Shown piece after piece: positions 46,201 through 55,800 of a stretch of DNA of 64,000 nt (its first letter is position 1; each line of letters opens with the position of its first letter). This stretch comes from Asterias amurensis (Eukaryota; Echinodermata; Asteroidea; Forcipulatida; Asteriidae). The DNA is taken from NCBI RefSeq assembly GCF_032118995.1, contig NC_092662.1, positions 1,054,001 to 1,118,000 on the forward strand, given 5' to 3'. The notes beneath the pieces are model-generated. The model was not told the origin of the DNA. It saw only the letters and a list, made by a program, of their open reading frames with translations, and did not search any database. Position numbers and translations under genes: made by a program.

Positions 46201-47937
46201 ATCTTTGTTTTTTGTCAGTTCACTGATCCTTAAATACCTTTCATAACTCTCACAAATAAATAAACATGTAAAAGTGTAATTGGAAACACAGTCTGAAACA
46301 ATGATCAAGTGAGCTACCTACAATATTATTATATATAGACAAAACCTTTAGCCATCATAGGGAGAGTAGTGTCTCGGTTGAGTGATATTATTTGAGAGAA
46401 AAATAAATCTTGGTGTGAAGGTTTCAGTACTAACAAATAAACAAAGGTACAACATTAAAAACAAGTAAGAACATTTACCTTATCATGATGAAGTTGGATG
46501 ATATCAGGATAGCCGTTATTTTCAGTTGGTACAACTTTTATCCAATTGGCCTTGAATGGATCTTTTTCCTGAGAGTAAGATAAGTTTAAAAGGGCAAATT
46601 AAAAGAAAAGAATAAAATAAACTGTTGCAATACTTACCAACTAAAATCTTTTAAAAATTGTGAATGGCTTAAATACATCAGCGCTTCTTCTAGTGCCAGG
46701 GTCTAAATATCAGGCCGTTTGACAACTTTTGCACAAATTTAAAGGCATAACCTAGGCCTACTTGAAGAAATTAAACACAATTTTATACATTGTTTTCAGT
46801 TCACAATTTCACCACATACCAAGTACTAAGTGGGCCTAGTTCAAATTGCCTGTTGCTTTCTCGTCACTATACATATGATGTCAACCTTTCTGAAACAGAT
46901 GTAACTGTCATTGTATGGATCATAATTTAGGCAATTTGATATTTGACTGGTGACGGTAAACACTGGCGTGGATTGAATTCTTCTGCAAATCTGCTCATGC
47001 TTGAGTAGGCCTATACTATAGCCCACCTTGTTAAGCTGTAAATGGCTCTCTTTTAACATCGGTCTCGTCACAGTCGCGAATGTGACGAGACTGATGTTAA
47101 AAGAGAGCCATTGGATAACTTTTCGTATGGCGCCACCACTTTTTCACTCATTTTTACAAAAAGGGATATCTCATTGAGGTAAATTAGATACTATATTATT
47201 TCATATCGAATGAAAAAGTGGTGGCGCCATATGGAAACTTTTCCGAGCCATTTACAGCTCAACAAACAAGGTGGGCAAGCTAGAATAGTGCCTGAACTTT
47301 TTTTAACAACAATGCCATTTGTTTAGATGTAAATAAAATATAGGAAAAGTTTCCATATGGCGCCACCAGTTTTTTATTTGATATGAAATAATACAGTATC
47401 TAGTTCTAATTTACCTCCATAACAAAAGGCATAAGATATCACTTTTCGTAAAAATGAGTTTAAAAAATTATAAAAAAAAGTGGTCCATATGGAAATCTAT
47501 CCAAAACATAATGCTAAATCAAGAAATGTCCTGCTGCACACTACACTCCCATCAACGTCTAATAAGTCCAATTCCATGTGTCACATTCACAATCATCATG
47601 CCCAACAACCGATCCCCAACACTGCAGTCTAAAACTGCACTGTGAAAGCACTGATGGCAAACTGTAGCCTAGCTCTACCAACCTTGTTACATGTGAGCGA
47701 ACAGCGGACGTGCACAGACCAATGGCAGAAAAGGCAGACGAGAATTTGAAGACATCCCACAATCGCCAAAGCAATCAATCCGGCCTCAAAGTAATCATCT
47801 ACCCCATAGACACCGACCCAAAAATACAACCAAATCCCGTACAGAAAAATAAAAGGAAAAACGTAGCCGTGGAGCATCAAAGGGCGAAGATTGTGAAGAG
47901 AGACGCTCTTGATTTCGTCGCTCATGGAAGTCGCCAT
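31281..47937 (-). CDS. ATP13A1: P5A-type ATPase ATP13A1, ER transmembrane-helix dislocase
   Basis: Complete gene, 27 exons, 3603 nt, 1200 residues (human about 1204). Exons in coding order: 47937-47683, 46568-46479, 46072-45879, 45060-44941, 44552-44444, 43858-43682, 43347-43218, 43038-42983, 42692-42566, 42048-41911, 41546-41426, 40989-40835, 40319-40144, 39628-39518, 39187-39062, 38496-38325, 37743-37634, 37029-36937, 36487-36391, 35851-35781, 35302-35150, 34607-34490, 34087-33891, 33478-33336, 32766-32655, 32162-32019, 31388-31281. Key sites: TGES (307-310, A domain), PPELP (444-448, the P5A signature in M4), DKTGT with phospho-acceptor D487, TGDNP (700-704), GDGTND (838-843). Exon 21 encodes a basic Gly/Ala/Lys linker. 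P5A pumps (Spf1, CATP-8) extract mis-inserted helices from the ER membrane. The start MATSMSDE was chosen by position and length; an in-frame ATG 30 codons upstream looks like 5' UTR. Intron 7 is GC-AG, all others GT-AG. Confidence 0.97.
31700..31960 (-). mobile_element. SINE family B copy
   Basis: Contains GCAGCCAGCCACAT, a GATTTTTTTCCAGGAGGAAA segment and the end CGAGTGCTTTAATCACAAGCC, shared with 18245-18510. The complement of the end resembles a tRNA 5' half. It lies in the last intron of ATP13A1. Confidence 0.65.
32822..32846 (+). repeat. Interstitial telomeric repeat (CCCTAA)4
   Basis: Four perfect CCCTAA units inside intron 24 of ATP13A1, next to a SINE copy. Confidence 0.95.
32860..33003 (-). 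mobile_element. SINE family D copy (reverse)
   Basis: Contains ACTCAGTACTTTCTCAAGCTC and GCAAATTACTCAGGAGGGAAT. The complement includes a B-box-like GGGTTTGATTCCC. It matches the element at 57890-58085 in the opposite sense. Confidence 0.65.
33147..33292. mobile_element. Short inverted-repeat element in ATP13A1 intron
   Basis: GTCGATTTCACCAAA and TTTTGTGAAATCAAC form diverged ends. Inside, CCTAACCTAGG, CTTAGGACTTAGG and CCTAAGTTTGG repeat in both orientations. It resembles the other gatttcac-ended MITEs at 10847 and 44246. Confidence 0.6.
35395..35565. mobile_element. SINE family C fragment
   Basis: Shares GATGTGG(G)AGGAAAA, GGTAGG(A/G)ACTGAAAACCC and the tRNA-like end TTCAAACCGGGGTC...AGAGG with 41010-41280 and the 59020-59200 element. 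It lies in an ATP13A1 intron. Confidence 0.55.
38785..39050 (-). mobile_element. SINE family B copy, truncated tail
   Basis: GGGAGGCTCATGATCC, GGCAGCAAGCCATATCAACT, GAGCACAGCC and AGATCAAAAGTG follow the same order as in 31700-31960. It lies in an ATP13A1 intron. Confidence 0.6.
39765..40056 (-). mobile_element. tRNA-derived SINE, reverse copy
   Basis: Ordered blocks match 42180-42476: ATCGACCCTGTCAACTGCCACC, AGGGGTTACCC, CACTACCTTTCCAACTTTTA, TGCCTTGCTAA and ACACCAGAGCTTAGGTC. The complement of the last block is the tRNA-like head. Confidence 0.7.
41010..41280 (-). mobile_element. SINE family C, reverse copy
   Basis: Ends with GGTTTGAACCCGAGTCC and a tRNA-like CCACTAACGGCGCC. The body contains CAGGTAGGGACTGAAAACGC. 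It lies in an intron of ATP13A1 and explains the short open frame at 41022-41267. Confidence 0.65.
42180..42476 (-). mobile_element. tRNA-derived SINE, reverse copy
   Basis: Same family as 39765-40056. The end AACACCAGAGCTTGGGTCC-GATGAACTAGAACCACCAC is the complement of a tRNA-like head. It lies in an ATP13A1 intron between exons 9 and 10. Confidence 0.7.
44246..44400. mobile_element. MITE with GGGCCCAATTTCAT ends, 155 bp
   Basis: GGGCCCAATTTCATCGAGCT and AGCTCTATGAAATTGGGC are inverted ends, extended by GCTTAAGC/GCTTGAGC. Single-ended relatives occur at 8929 and 59584. Confidence 0.75.
47022..47275. repeat. Nested palindrome complex in ATP13A1 intron 1
   Basis: Three inverted pairs. The outer pair, CCCACCTTGTT...GCTGTAAATGGCTC, faces GAGCCATTTACAGC...AAGGTGGG (47022/47275). 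Hairpin 1 at 47042-47111 has about 30 bp arms (ATGGCTCTCTTTTAACATC) around AGTCGCGA. Hairpin 2 at 47126-47231 has perfect 21 bp arms starting TATGGCGCCACCACTTTT. A third ATATGGCGCCACCA copy lies at about 47355. Confidence 0.85.
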
Positions 47938-49155
47938 CTTTAAAAGTGACCCTGTAGCTGTGAACAATTTATTCTTAACTTGTAAACGATCCGTTTTCAA
48001 TTTAAAATATTTTTTATTATCATTCATAAAATTACAAAAACATCAAAATAAAATGTAAAATAAAAAACCTTTGTCCATTAATTTTTTTTATTTAAATAAC
48101 AAATGGTACAAAACAGTTGTTTGTTAACATTGTTACTTCAAAAGTGTTATTGTTACAAACTTTGGACAAATTATTTACAGCTAGGTTATTCAACTGCAAC
48201 CAGACCGGCCGGTCATGATCATCACTTTTTATTTAATCCCGTATTGTTCATAAACATAACACTTTAGCAAATCAGATGGTCATGTCAACAAAGTGGTAAT
48301 AATTTGAAGTATCTATTGACACATTCTTATTTTTTGTTGGCGAGGTATGGAGGTAGTAGAGATATTAAACTAAATAATCGTAGATAGATCATTTAGATGT
48401 CATGTGTGTGTGTATGATGGCGTGTGAAAGTGGTGGCGGTTGGGTGTGGGCGTGGCCTGTGGATGCCCATCTTTCACACAATCAGTTGATCATCGGGGAG
48501 GGGGGGGGGGGGGGTAGCAAGTTGAAGGGATGGGGTGGGGCAAGAGTGGATGACATGTTTGATATTGTTAGGATAGATGGCGGGGAACATCAAACTATAA
48601 AACTTTGATGATATTATGGGAAGTTGTTATTAGATCTTCTAAAAGTTCTACTCAGTCTTCTGAACTTGTTTTGCTGTAAAGAAAGGGGGGGGGGGAGGTG
48701 GCCTGGGATATTGGTCGGACCGTGGAGGATTGAAAAATGTTGGATGAACGCACTGTTCTGAAGGCCACCTTGTGTCCCCCCCCCCAAAAAAAAAGCAATA
48801 TGCAAGTTTTAAATTTAATGTTTACTTTACTCACCCACAGCTAGCGAGGTATTCGGCAGCATCAATGATCGAGGAACAACCAAAGTTGATGCAAATTGAA
48901 TGAAAGCAGCCAAAAATGTAGGTAGCCAGCAGGGTCAACACACTTTCTCATTGGGACTGTGGCCATTTTATTATACCTTTTTTCAGTCCCCTTTTCATTT
49001 AAAAAAAGTTTGTATATGATGGTCTTGCATGCTTGCTAAACACCACTGTAATGTAGCCCTTGGAGTTTGTTAAGGTGATGGAGGGGTTACCGGTAGTAGC
49101 TCTAGTTCCAACATTATTCACATCTTAACTAAAAGTCCTCTTTTTCATTTTTAAG
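47938..49155. other. Head-to-head interval between ATP13A1 and CHCHD5
   Basis: Holds the 5' UTR and promoter of ATP13A1 and, presumably, the unresolved first exon of CHCHD5. G-homopolymer tracts occur at about 48497-48515 and 48685-48697, a C-tract at about 48777-48785. No TATA box or single clear start could be assigned. Confidence 0.55.
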
Positions 49156-50449
49156 GGATGCTGTTCTTACCTTAGTCATGAAGTATTGTGGGAAGGAGTT
49201 GGATACTTATGGAAACTGTGTTAAAGATCATCCTGATGACTGGCAGACAGCGTGTGATGAACTTAAAGTAAAAGCATCAAACTGCTCAGATCACCAGTAA
49301 GTTAAAGGACACGGAGGCAACAAAGGCATTTGCCTCCATCTGGTCATTGCCTTTTAGTGCCCTAGAAATGCTCCAGTACAGATTTACTATTTCCAACGAG
49401 GGTGCCCTTCACCAACGAAAAAAATGCCTTGGTGCCCTTGCCCTTTAGAAAACGAAGCATACGTACCTGCATATCTAGTCCCTCTTACCAACACTACTCA
49501 CCAAGTCCAATGGGAGGGAAAACCAGAGAGAAATATGGTGAAAGAGACTTTGCTAAATATATTTAACCAGGTTTTTGAACAATTGTTTGTTTTTGTCTTT
49601 ATTTGTAGCCCAGTTGTCCGTCAAATAAACAGGGACTGTGCTTCTGAATTCCACGAGTATGAATTTTGCTTGAAGAAGAACCAGACAGATGTAACTCAGT
49701 GTGTGGAGAAACTTCAAAGTTTCTTAAAATGTGCTGATGTTTCAGCTCATAGGATACAAAACGCAGTCGTTGAAAAAGGTGTGTGAAAAGTACCCATAAA
49801 GATTGTTTGAAATAGCAATTTTAAAGGTTGGGTCTTAAATTTGTGTTGATCAATGTAATGCTGGTGTATAGGCAAAGTTATAAAGAAATAGACAATAAAA
49901 TCACATGGGGAAACTTTCAGCTGAATGAAGTGTCTTCTTGCTGAGAAAAAAAACCTGTTACAGTATTTTCACAACAGCATCAAATCCTTAAGATAAAAGC
50001 TCGCACCATTAATCGCATCTCTGGTTGCAGAATTCACAAATAGACACAAACCCTCAGAAATCTCATGCATGAATCGCTTCTCAGATTCAATCGTATCTCA
50101 ACCATGTTACTTAAAAGGGAATCCTTTCTCAAAATAGTTTATATAATCAGCAGCTGCAGTGCTTCTCACCAAGTTATTTTTTATGGTCATAAATGTTTGA
50201 ATTATTAACCACTCGATGACCCTTTAAAAAGATACAATATTAGATTGACAAGTTTGCCAAAAAATGTCATGTTCCCTTAATTGCAGTAGTAATACTGAAT
50301 ACCGATTCTCATTTGACCAAACGGGGTCAGAGTATTTTATCTTCATTTAGTTTGCATCGAAAACCAAGATGTCTTCATTCAGCTCTTAATTTGTTACTTT
50401 TCTTTTCAATCTCGTTTCAGAATCAAATACTGAGAGTGCTTCTTCATGA
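49156..50449 (+). CDS. CHCHD5: CHCHD5, twin CX9C mitochondrial intermembrane space protein, first exon unresolved
   Basis: Three exons seen: 49156-49296, 49609-49778, 50421-50449, GT-AG with matching phases. Four CX9C motifs form two CHCH pairs: CGKELDTYGNC with CDELKVKASNC, then CASEFHEYEFC with CVEKLQSFLKC. HPVVRQI links them, as HPIIRQI does in human CHCHD5. The second exon starts in phase 2 with DAVLTLVMKYCG, so the human alignment needs only an initiator and one or two residues upstream; a coding first exon of about 5 nt (ATGNN) would fit but I could not place it. If the last splice is not used the protein stops two residues later at 49786; the spliced end reads EKESNTESASS. ATTAAA at 50533-50538 may be the poly(A) signal. 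Family members are oxidised and imported through MIA40. Confidence 0.9.
49820..50225 (+). mobile_element. MITE family 4 copy in CHCHD5 intron
   Basis: Starts TTTTAAAGGTTGGGTC and ends GATGACCCTTTAAAAA, with the internal blocks of 30387-30829. It occupies most of the last intron of CHCHD5. Confidence 0.75.
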
Positions 50450-50616
50450 TACCTGCAATTTTAAAGATATTCATGCCTACGGGTCCGATGTGCAGCTATT
50501 TTTCTGTTTATACCACTGTCCATTACATTTATATTAAAATTATGTAGGTGAAAACATTCTATGCAAATATTTGTGTTCTTTAATAACGTTGCACGATTTC
50601 TGAACTGAGTATAAAG

Positions 50617-51206
50617 GGGTGTTCGATTAGCTTCCCTGGGTCGACCCTGGTCTGCCCCTGGGTCAGCCCCTAGTGCCGCACGATTTCTGAACTGTTATAA
50701 AGGGGTGCGTTCACGATTTCTGAACGTTATAAAGGGGTGCGTTCAAATAGCTTTGACGTTATTCCAGGGGCTCATCCGGGTCAGCCCCTAGTGCCGCATG
50801 ATATCTGAACAGAGTATAAAGGGGTGGTTCAATTAGCTTCCCTGGGTCGACCCTCGTCTGCCCCCAGTAAGATTGAATAGCTTTGATGTTATTCCAGGGG
50901 CTCACCCGGGTCGGCCCCTAGTGCTGCATGATATCTGAATCGAGTATAAAGGGGTGGTTCAATTAGCTTCCCTGGGTCGACCCTCATCTGCCCACAGTAC
51001 ACTTGAATAGCTTTGACGTTATTCCAGGGGCTCACCCAGGTCAGCCCCTAGTGCCCTGCTTGTGGAGTGGGTCACTTGGGGGCTGGCCCCAGGTGCGCAA
51101 CGAGAGGGAGAGGGCGAGTGTGATCGTTCGATTAGCTCTTGTCAGGGGCTCACCCGAGTGAGCACCGCGGGGTAGACCCAGGGAAGCTAATCGAGCGCAC
51201 CCTAAG
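50617..51206. mobile_element. Inverted-repeat element with internal tandem repeats
   Basis: The left end GGGTGTTCGATTAGCTTCCC-TGGGTCGACCC faces the right end GGGTAGACCCAGGGAAGC-TAATCGAGCGCACCC, inverted over about 30 bp. Inside, a unit of about 129 bp (TGCCGCATGATATCTGAAC ... TTATTCCAGGGGCTCACCC) repeats two to three times, starting near 50793 and 50922. GC content is far above the surroundings. An open frame at 51139-51345 runs out of the element and is not credible. Confidence 0.8.
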
Positions 51207-52809
51207 AACTGCACAAGAAGGAAGTGACCAAAGCTTCGTCCTGAAATGGTACAAAAGACAGACGGGGGCGGGGTTGATTATTCCTTATCAAATCCCCGAA
51301 AATGTTGATTTTGTACAGATTTACGGAGACCATGATAAAAAGTGAACACAAATACCACAATTATTTTCTGAAAAATTTAATATAAAAATTACAAAAACGA
51401 TAGGAAAATATTTTTATCTACATTTACATACAAGACTTGACACCTTTAAAATTACATTCATCTTGCAGTAATTACTATTGGACAGACTGCAACATATAAA
51501 ACAGGTTCAACAAAATAGTGTGTGATATTACTGTTTGTAAAAGACATTTAAATAGTTGGTCTTAAATGTATATTTAGCAAATGGTCATTAATCAGCGTGC
51601 CAATGACTTCACTTAAATTAACTTGTTTGCATTGCAAACAGTCTTTATAAATGAACACTATTCTTCAGTTAATGTTCCTAATATTCAGAGATCTACTGAT
51701 AACTTGGGGTCATCTACTCGTACAATTTCTACATATAAAGGCGGATATGCATTAATGTTATGGGAGTGAAATAATATATCACTTTGATCAGAGTGCGAGT
51801 GGTTTATAAATAACTGGAAGTTTATGGCATTTTTTCCACTGGTTCTGAATTACAAAGGGGAACACGGATTTTAAATAAACTTTATTTATCATAATGGGAA
51901 ACACGTACAGTTACAGGATCATTATTTAGAGTTGTTTTTCCCTATTTTACAATAAACACCCAAAATACACTACAAGTATGGACTCTAAATTAATTATACT
52001 TAGTTCCCGGGTTTTATACCACTTTAATTTTTATTTGAAGTTTTACTTGTTTTCACTTTTAATGTGATAAGAGCAACAACGCATCTCTCACAAATTTTTT
52101 TTTTTTGTCCAACTCAAAATAGACAGCATTTTAACAAAGAAACTTTCAGCCTTAACTTTTAAGTTCATAATAAAAAAAAACATATTAAAGGTACAAAAAT
52201 ACATTCATCGTTAAAAAATATAACAGTTGACATCTTAAGGATCTTTTTATCATTTGTCAGTAACTCATTTCAGCATCACGTTTGAGACTTCAATTTTATA
52301 TCAACTAACTAATACTTCTCAAAAACTCCTACTATTTTCATAGTTGGCAGTTATTTGATAGGTATTGGTCTTTGTAAAATCACAATAAATCATGTGTCAC
52401 CACGGTGACCATCCACATAGTCAACTTGGTGACACTGACTATTGCCCCTATCATTAGTTGGAGAGTGAAGTCTCTATCAAGACCCTCGTTGGAGTTTGGC
52501 AAATTGATTGCATTTATTTCAACAGTAGGGAAATACTTTCATATGCCATGTTTGTATGTCAAGGTGACTTGTATTTCAAGGTTCTATTCTTGATTAGTCC
52601 TCTTTTATAACTTAATGGCATATAGAAGTACTGTATCCACAATTAGTTAGCCACCATACAACTTGAAATTACAGGAATATGGAAAAACAATGTCTGAATA
52701 TTTTTCTTCAAATCTTGCTACAGCAAGTATTCTTTAAGATGATGAATCAGATGAGGTTGTGTTGCAAATTGCTGGTTAACAGTTCAAGTTGAGGTGGCTT
52801 AAGTCACAT
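51207..52809. other. Convergent spacer, probable 3' UTR of the EGF/SEA gene
   Basis: AT-rich and without a coding frame. Minus-strand poly(A)-like signals (TTTATT on +, for example near 52029) lie downstream of the stop at 52810. Confidence 0.5.
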
Positions 52810-55800
52810 TTATGTGTAGCTCTCGGTGTTGTCATCCCAGTAGAACTGAGCTCGAGGTATCGTAAATGAAGATTGTCTGTCAGGCAAAGTGATTGACGAT
52901 GGCCTGTAGGTCTCTCCATCCTGTGAAAACAAATAAATTCAGGTTTAAAATACAAAAATACAGTAACATAACATCACTTAAAATTTGTTTGATTTGATTT
53001 GAATTGTAAAAAAGAAGACGTTTATAAAAAAAAACCCCAGAAAAAACAAAAAAACAAAAAATATCTAATCGATTTGATTTAAATTTGGAATGTTTAAGAC
53101 ATACTGAAACAATTCTTCCCAAAAATGTACATGTAGTTATGTTTGCTAAAAACTCAAAACCACCTAGGCCTGATTTAACGACTCTGCTAACCATAAGCAA
53201 AGTGTTTTGGTGCAGGGAATTCTGCCCTTACAACAAGTGTATTTCACAAGTTGGTAAGGAACTGTGCTTGTGCATACTCTGCATTCTTTGCCCACACAGC
53301 TAGTACACAAATTAAGTGCTTGTCCTGTAAGCATAAAATGTTGATCGCGAGCGTGGAATTCAGCGGTAAGCAGAGTCATAAATTTACGCCCAGATGCCAA
53401 TACATGTACTTGGCAATTGCGAAGGAAGTTAAACAGCAACGCTATCAAATGACCTTTGGAAGCGAAACGAAAATAACCATGAATTTGAATTAAAATCTTA
53501 CTGGATTTCTGTGAACTTCAGCTGCTTCTCTACCAGTGGCAACATAAGGACGAATAAACTCTGAATCTGGTAATGATGGCGCTTCTTGTGGAACCATGCT
53601 TGATATTCTGGCTCTCATACGCTCCTATCAAGAGGAAAAAGGACAAATGGTTAAGCTTAGGTAAGATATAAAGGGTAACTGACAAATGTTTTGAGTGCTT
53701 GGTATAGGCTACATGTATAGGTTACATGGCTGCTTACGGCTGCTGTGAACTGAGATTAACAATCAAGAACAAAGGATGCGCACAGTTTCACTATTTGTAT
53801 GTACAATAAATGGGGCTCAATTATGATGGGTATCGAGTTGAAAAATACCAAATAATAAACCACAAGGGAAACTGAATTGGTAAATTTTAAATGATTTTGG
53901 GTTGAACCAAGAAAATTGAAAACCAACGACCCCCGTGTTGAAAAACTTACATTAAGATACGGAGACTGTGTGATCACATTGGCAAGATGTCTCATTCGGC
54001 TTTCCTCTTCGCTGCGGTAGCCCAGAGTAGCTATGAAGCTGCTGTTATCACTAACAGACTCGTTGTCAATCCCCAGGTAATCCTCAGGTTGGTAGGATCT
54101 GCGATATTCGGAAATACGCGTTGCCCCAAGCGGAGGATTGTAGAAGATCTTCGCACGGTCTGTTGCTGGTCTGAAGTAGTCGCGACGACGGGCTTCAGCC
54201 TGTCGGCGACGGAGTATGACCAACATGCACAGGCACAGTAGGATCACTAGAAGGACAAAAGCCGCCACTCCAAGTCCAATGCCAAGAAGCTGAAGAGCTG
54301 TTAAACCTCCTAAAAAAAACAATCATTCAATAAACGTGCTGTTAAACAGACATCTAGTGTAGAGGTTGGTTTAGACTGTGAATGTATCACGTGTATATCA
54401 AATCTTTCTTGTAAAATTATACTTACACAAAATTCTGAGAAATACTAAACCCATAACATTTTGTCAAAAAAAAAAAAAAAATGGTTGAACTAAAGTAAAG
54501 GAATATTTTATGCAAGCATTTCAACACGCTTTGTAACGTTTTGTGACCCCCCCTAAATATGCATTTCAAACTTACCATCAGGTGAAATTGTTGTCTGTTG
54601 TTCTGTTGTTGGTTCTAATGATATTGTGACAGGCTCTGTTGGTGGTTCAGTAGCAATGGTTGCTGTGGATGGAGCAGGTGTTGTTGGAACAATCTCACAT
54701 CTAGATCCGCTGTATCCCATTGGACACCTGTAGAATGGAGAAAAAAAAAAAAAAAAAAATGTTATCCTCTTGAATGTTAGTTGCGGTTACTACCCTTATA
54801 CTGATGTGTGTTAGCACTGTATACACTGTTCCTGAGTTCTGTGGAAAAAAATCCACAGGCATATTACTCAGGTGGGATTCGAACCTTAGACCTTTGCAAT
54901 TCTTTATTATTATTATTATTATTGTTATTATTATTAGTAATACTTACGTGCAGTTTCGTGTTAAGTCAGGATAGCTTCCTATATTCTCACATATGCCATC
55001 ATATAGACAGTAGTCGTCAGTGCACAGCGGATTGATATCTGTAGAATCAATAAATAAATATATCAAAAATAATCACTTTTTGAAAACTAAGACTTTTCTA
55101 ACAGGAGCAGATTTTTAACAGGAGATGTTTAGTTTGTTTCTTTTACCAAAAGTAAAAGAAACATTTAGTTGAGGGCTGAATTATAACAAAACCTATATGT
55201 TCTTTTTAAAAAGAAATTCTTTATTAGAAAGGACATTTTTATTTAAGTAATAGTTATTCATTATTCAAACAAAGCAATTAGACAAATTTGAAATAGAAAC
55301 AAGAGAAATTCCGAAAATGTTAGGCTTCAGGGGGATCTCAAAACCAATCCACACACCAAGTTTGGAGTTGATAAGCCAAGTCCTTCTGAAGTTCTTGCTC
55401 GGACAATGATTGGAAAAAAATCATGCAATGTTGGAAACAGTGTGCCCATTTGGTGGCTTCACCAACCCAGGCATGATATTTGGTCTTTTGAAAAAGGAGG
55501 AACATTCGATAGAGTACAGTGGCTGACCTGCGTGTACACATTGTGTAGGCTCTACTAAACTTTTCAGGCTTTAATAATTAAAGTTTTCTGATTTATCCAA
55601 GGGCACTAAATAAGGTCTTCCACATAAGTGAAACTTAAAATAAATGTTGAAAGTGATTACACAATATCTTACCTCCAATATTAATTGAGGATGGGTCGAG
55701 AGTAAGATTCCCAAGTGTTTTGGTCCCTGATACAATAACTGAATCAGTATCCAGTTGGGCTCGAACAAGCTGCTCAATCTCAGCACTACTTGTGGTCACA

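Noticed and set aside
51139..51345. Possible small gene after CHCHD5
   Set aside because: It starts inside the GC-rich inverted-repeat element and runs into AT-rich spacer, with no recognisable protein features.
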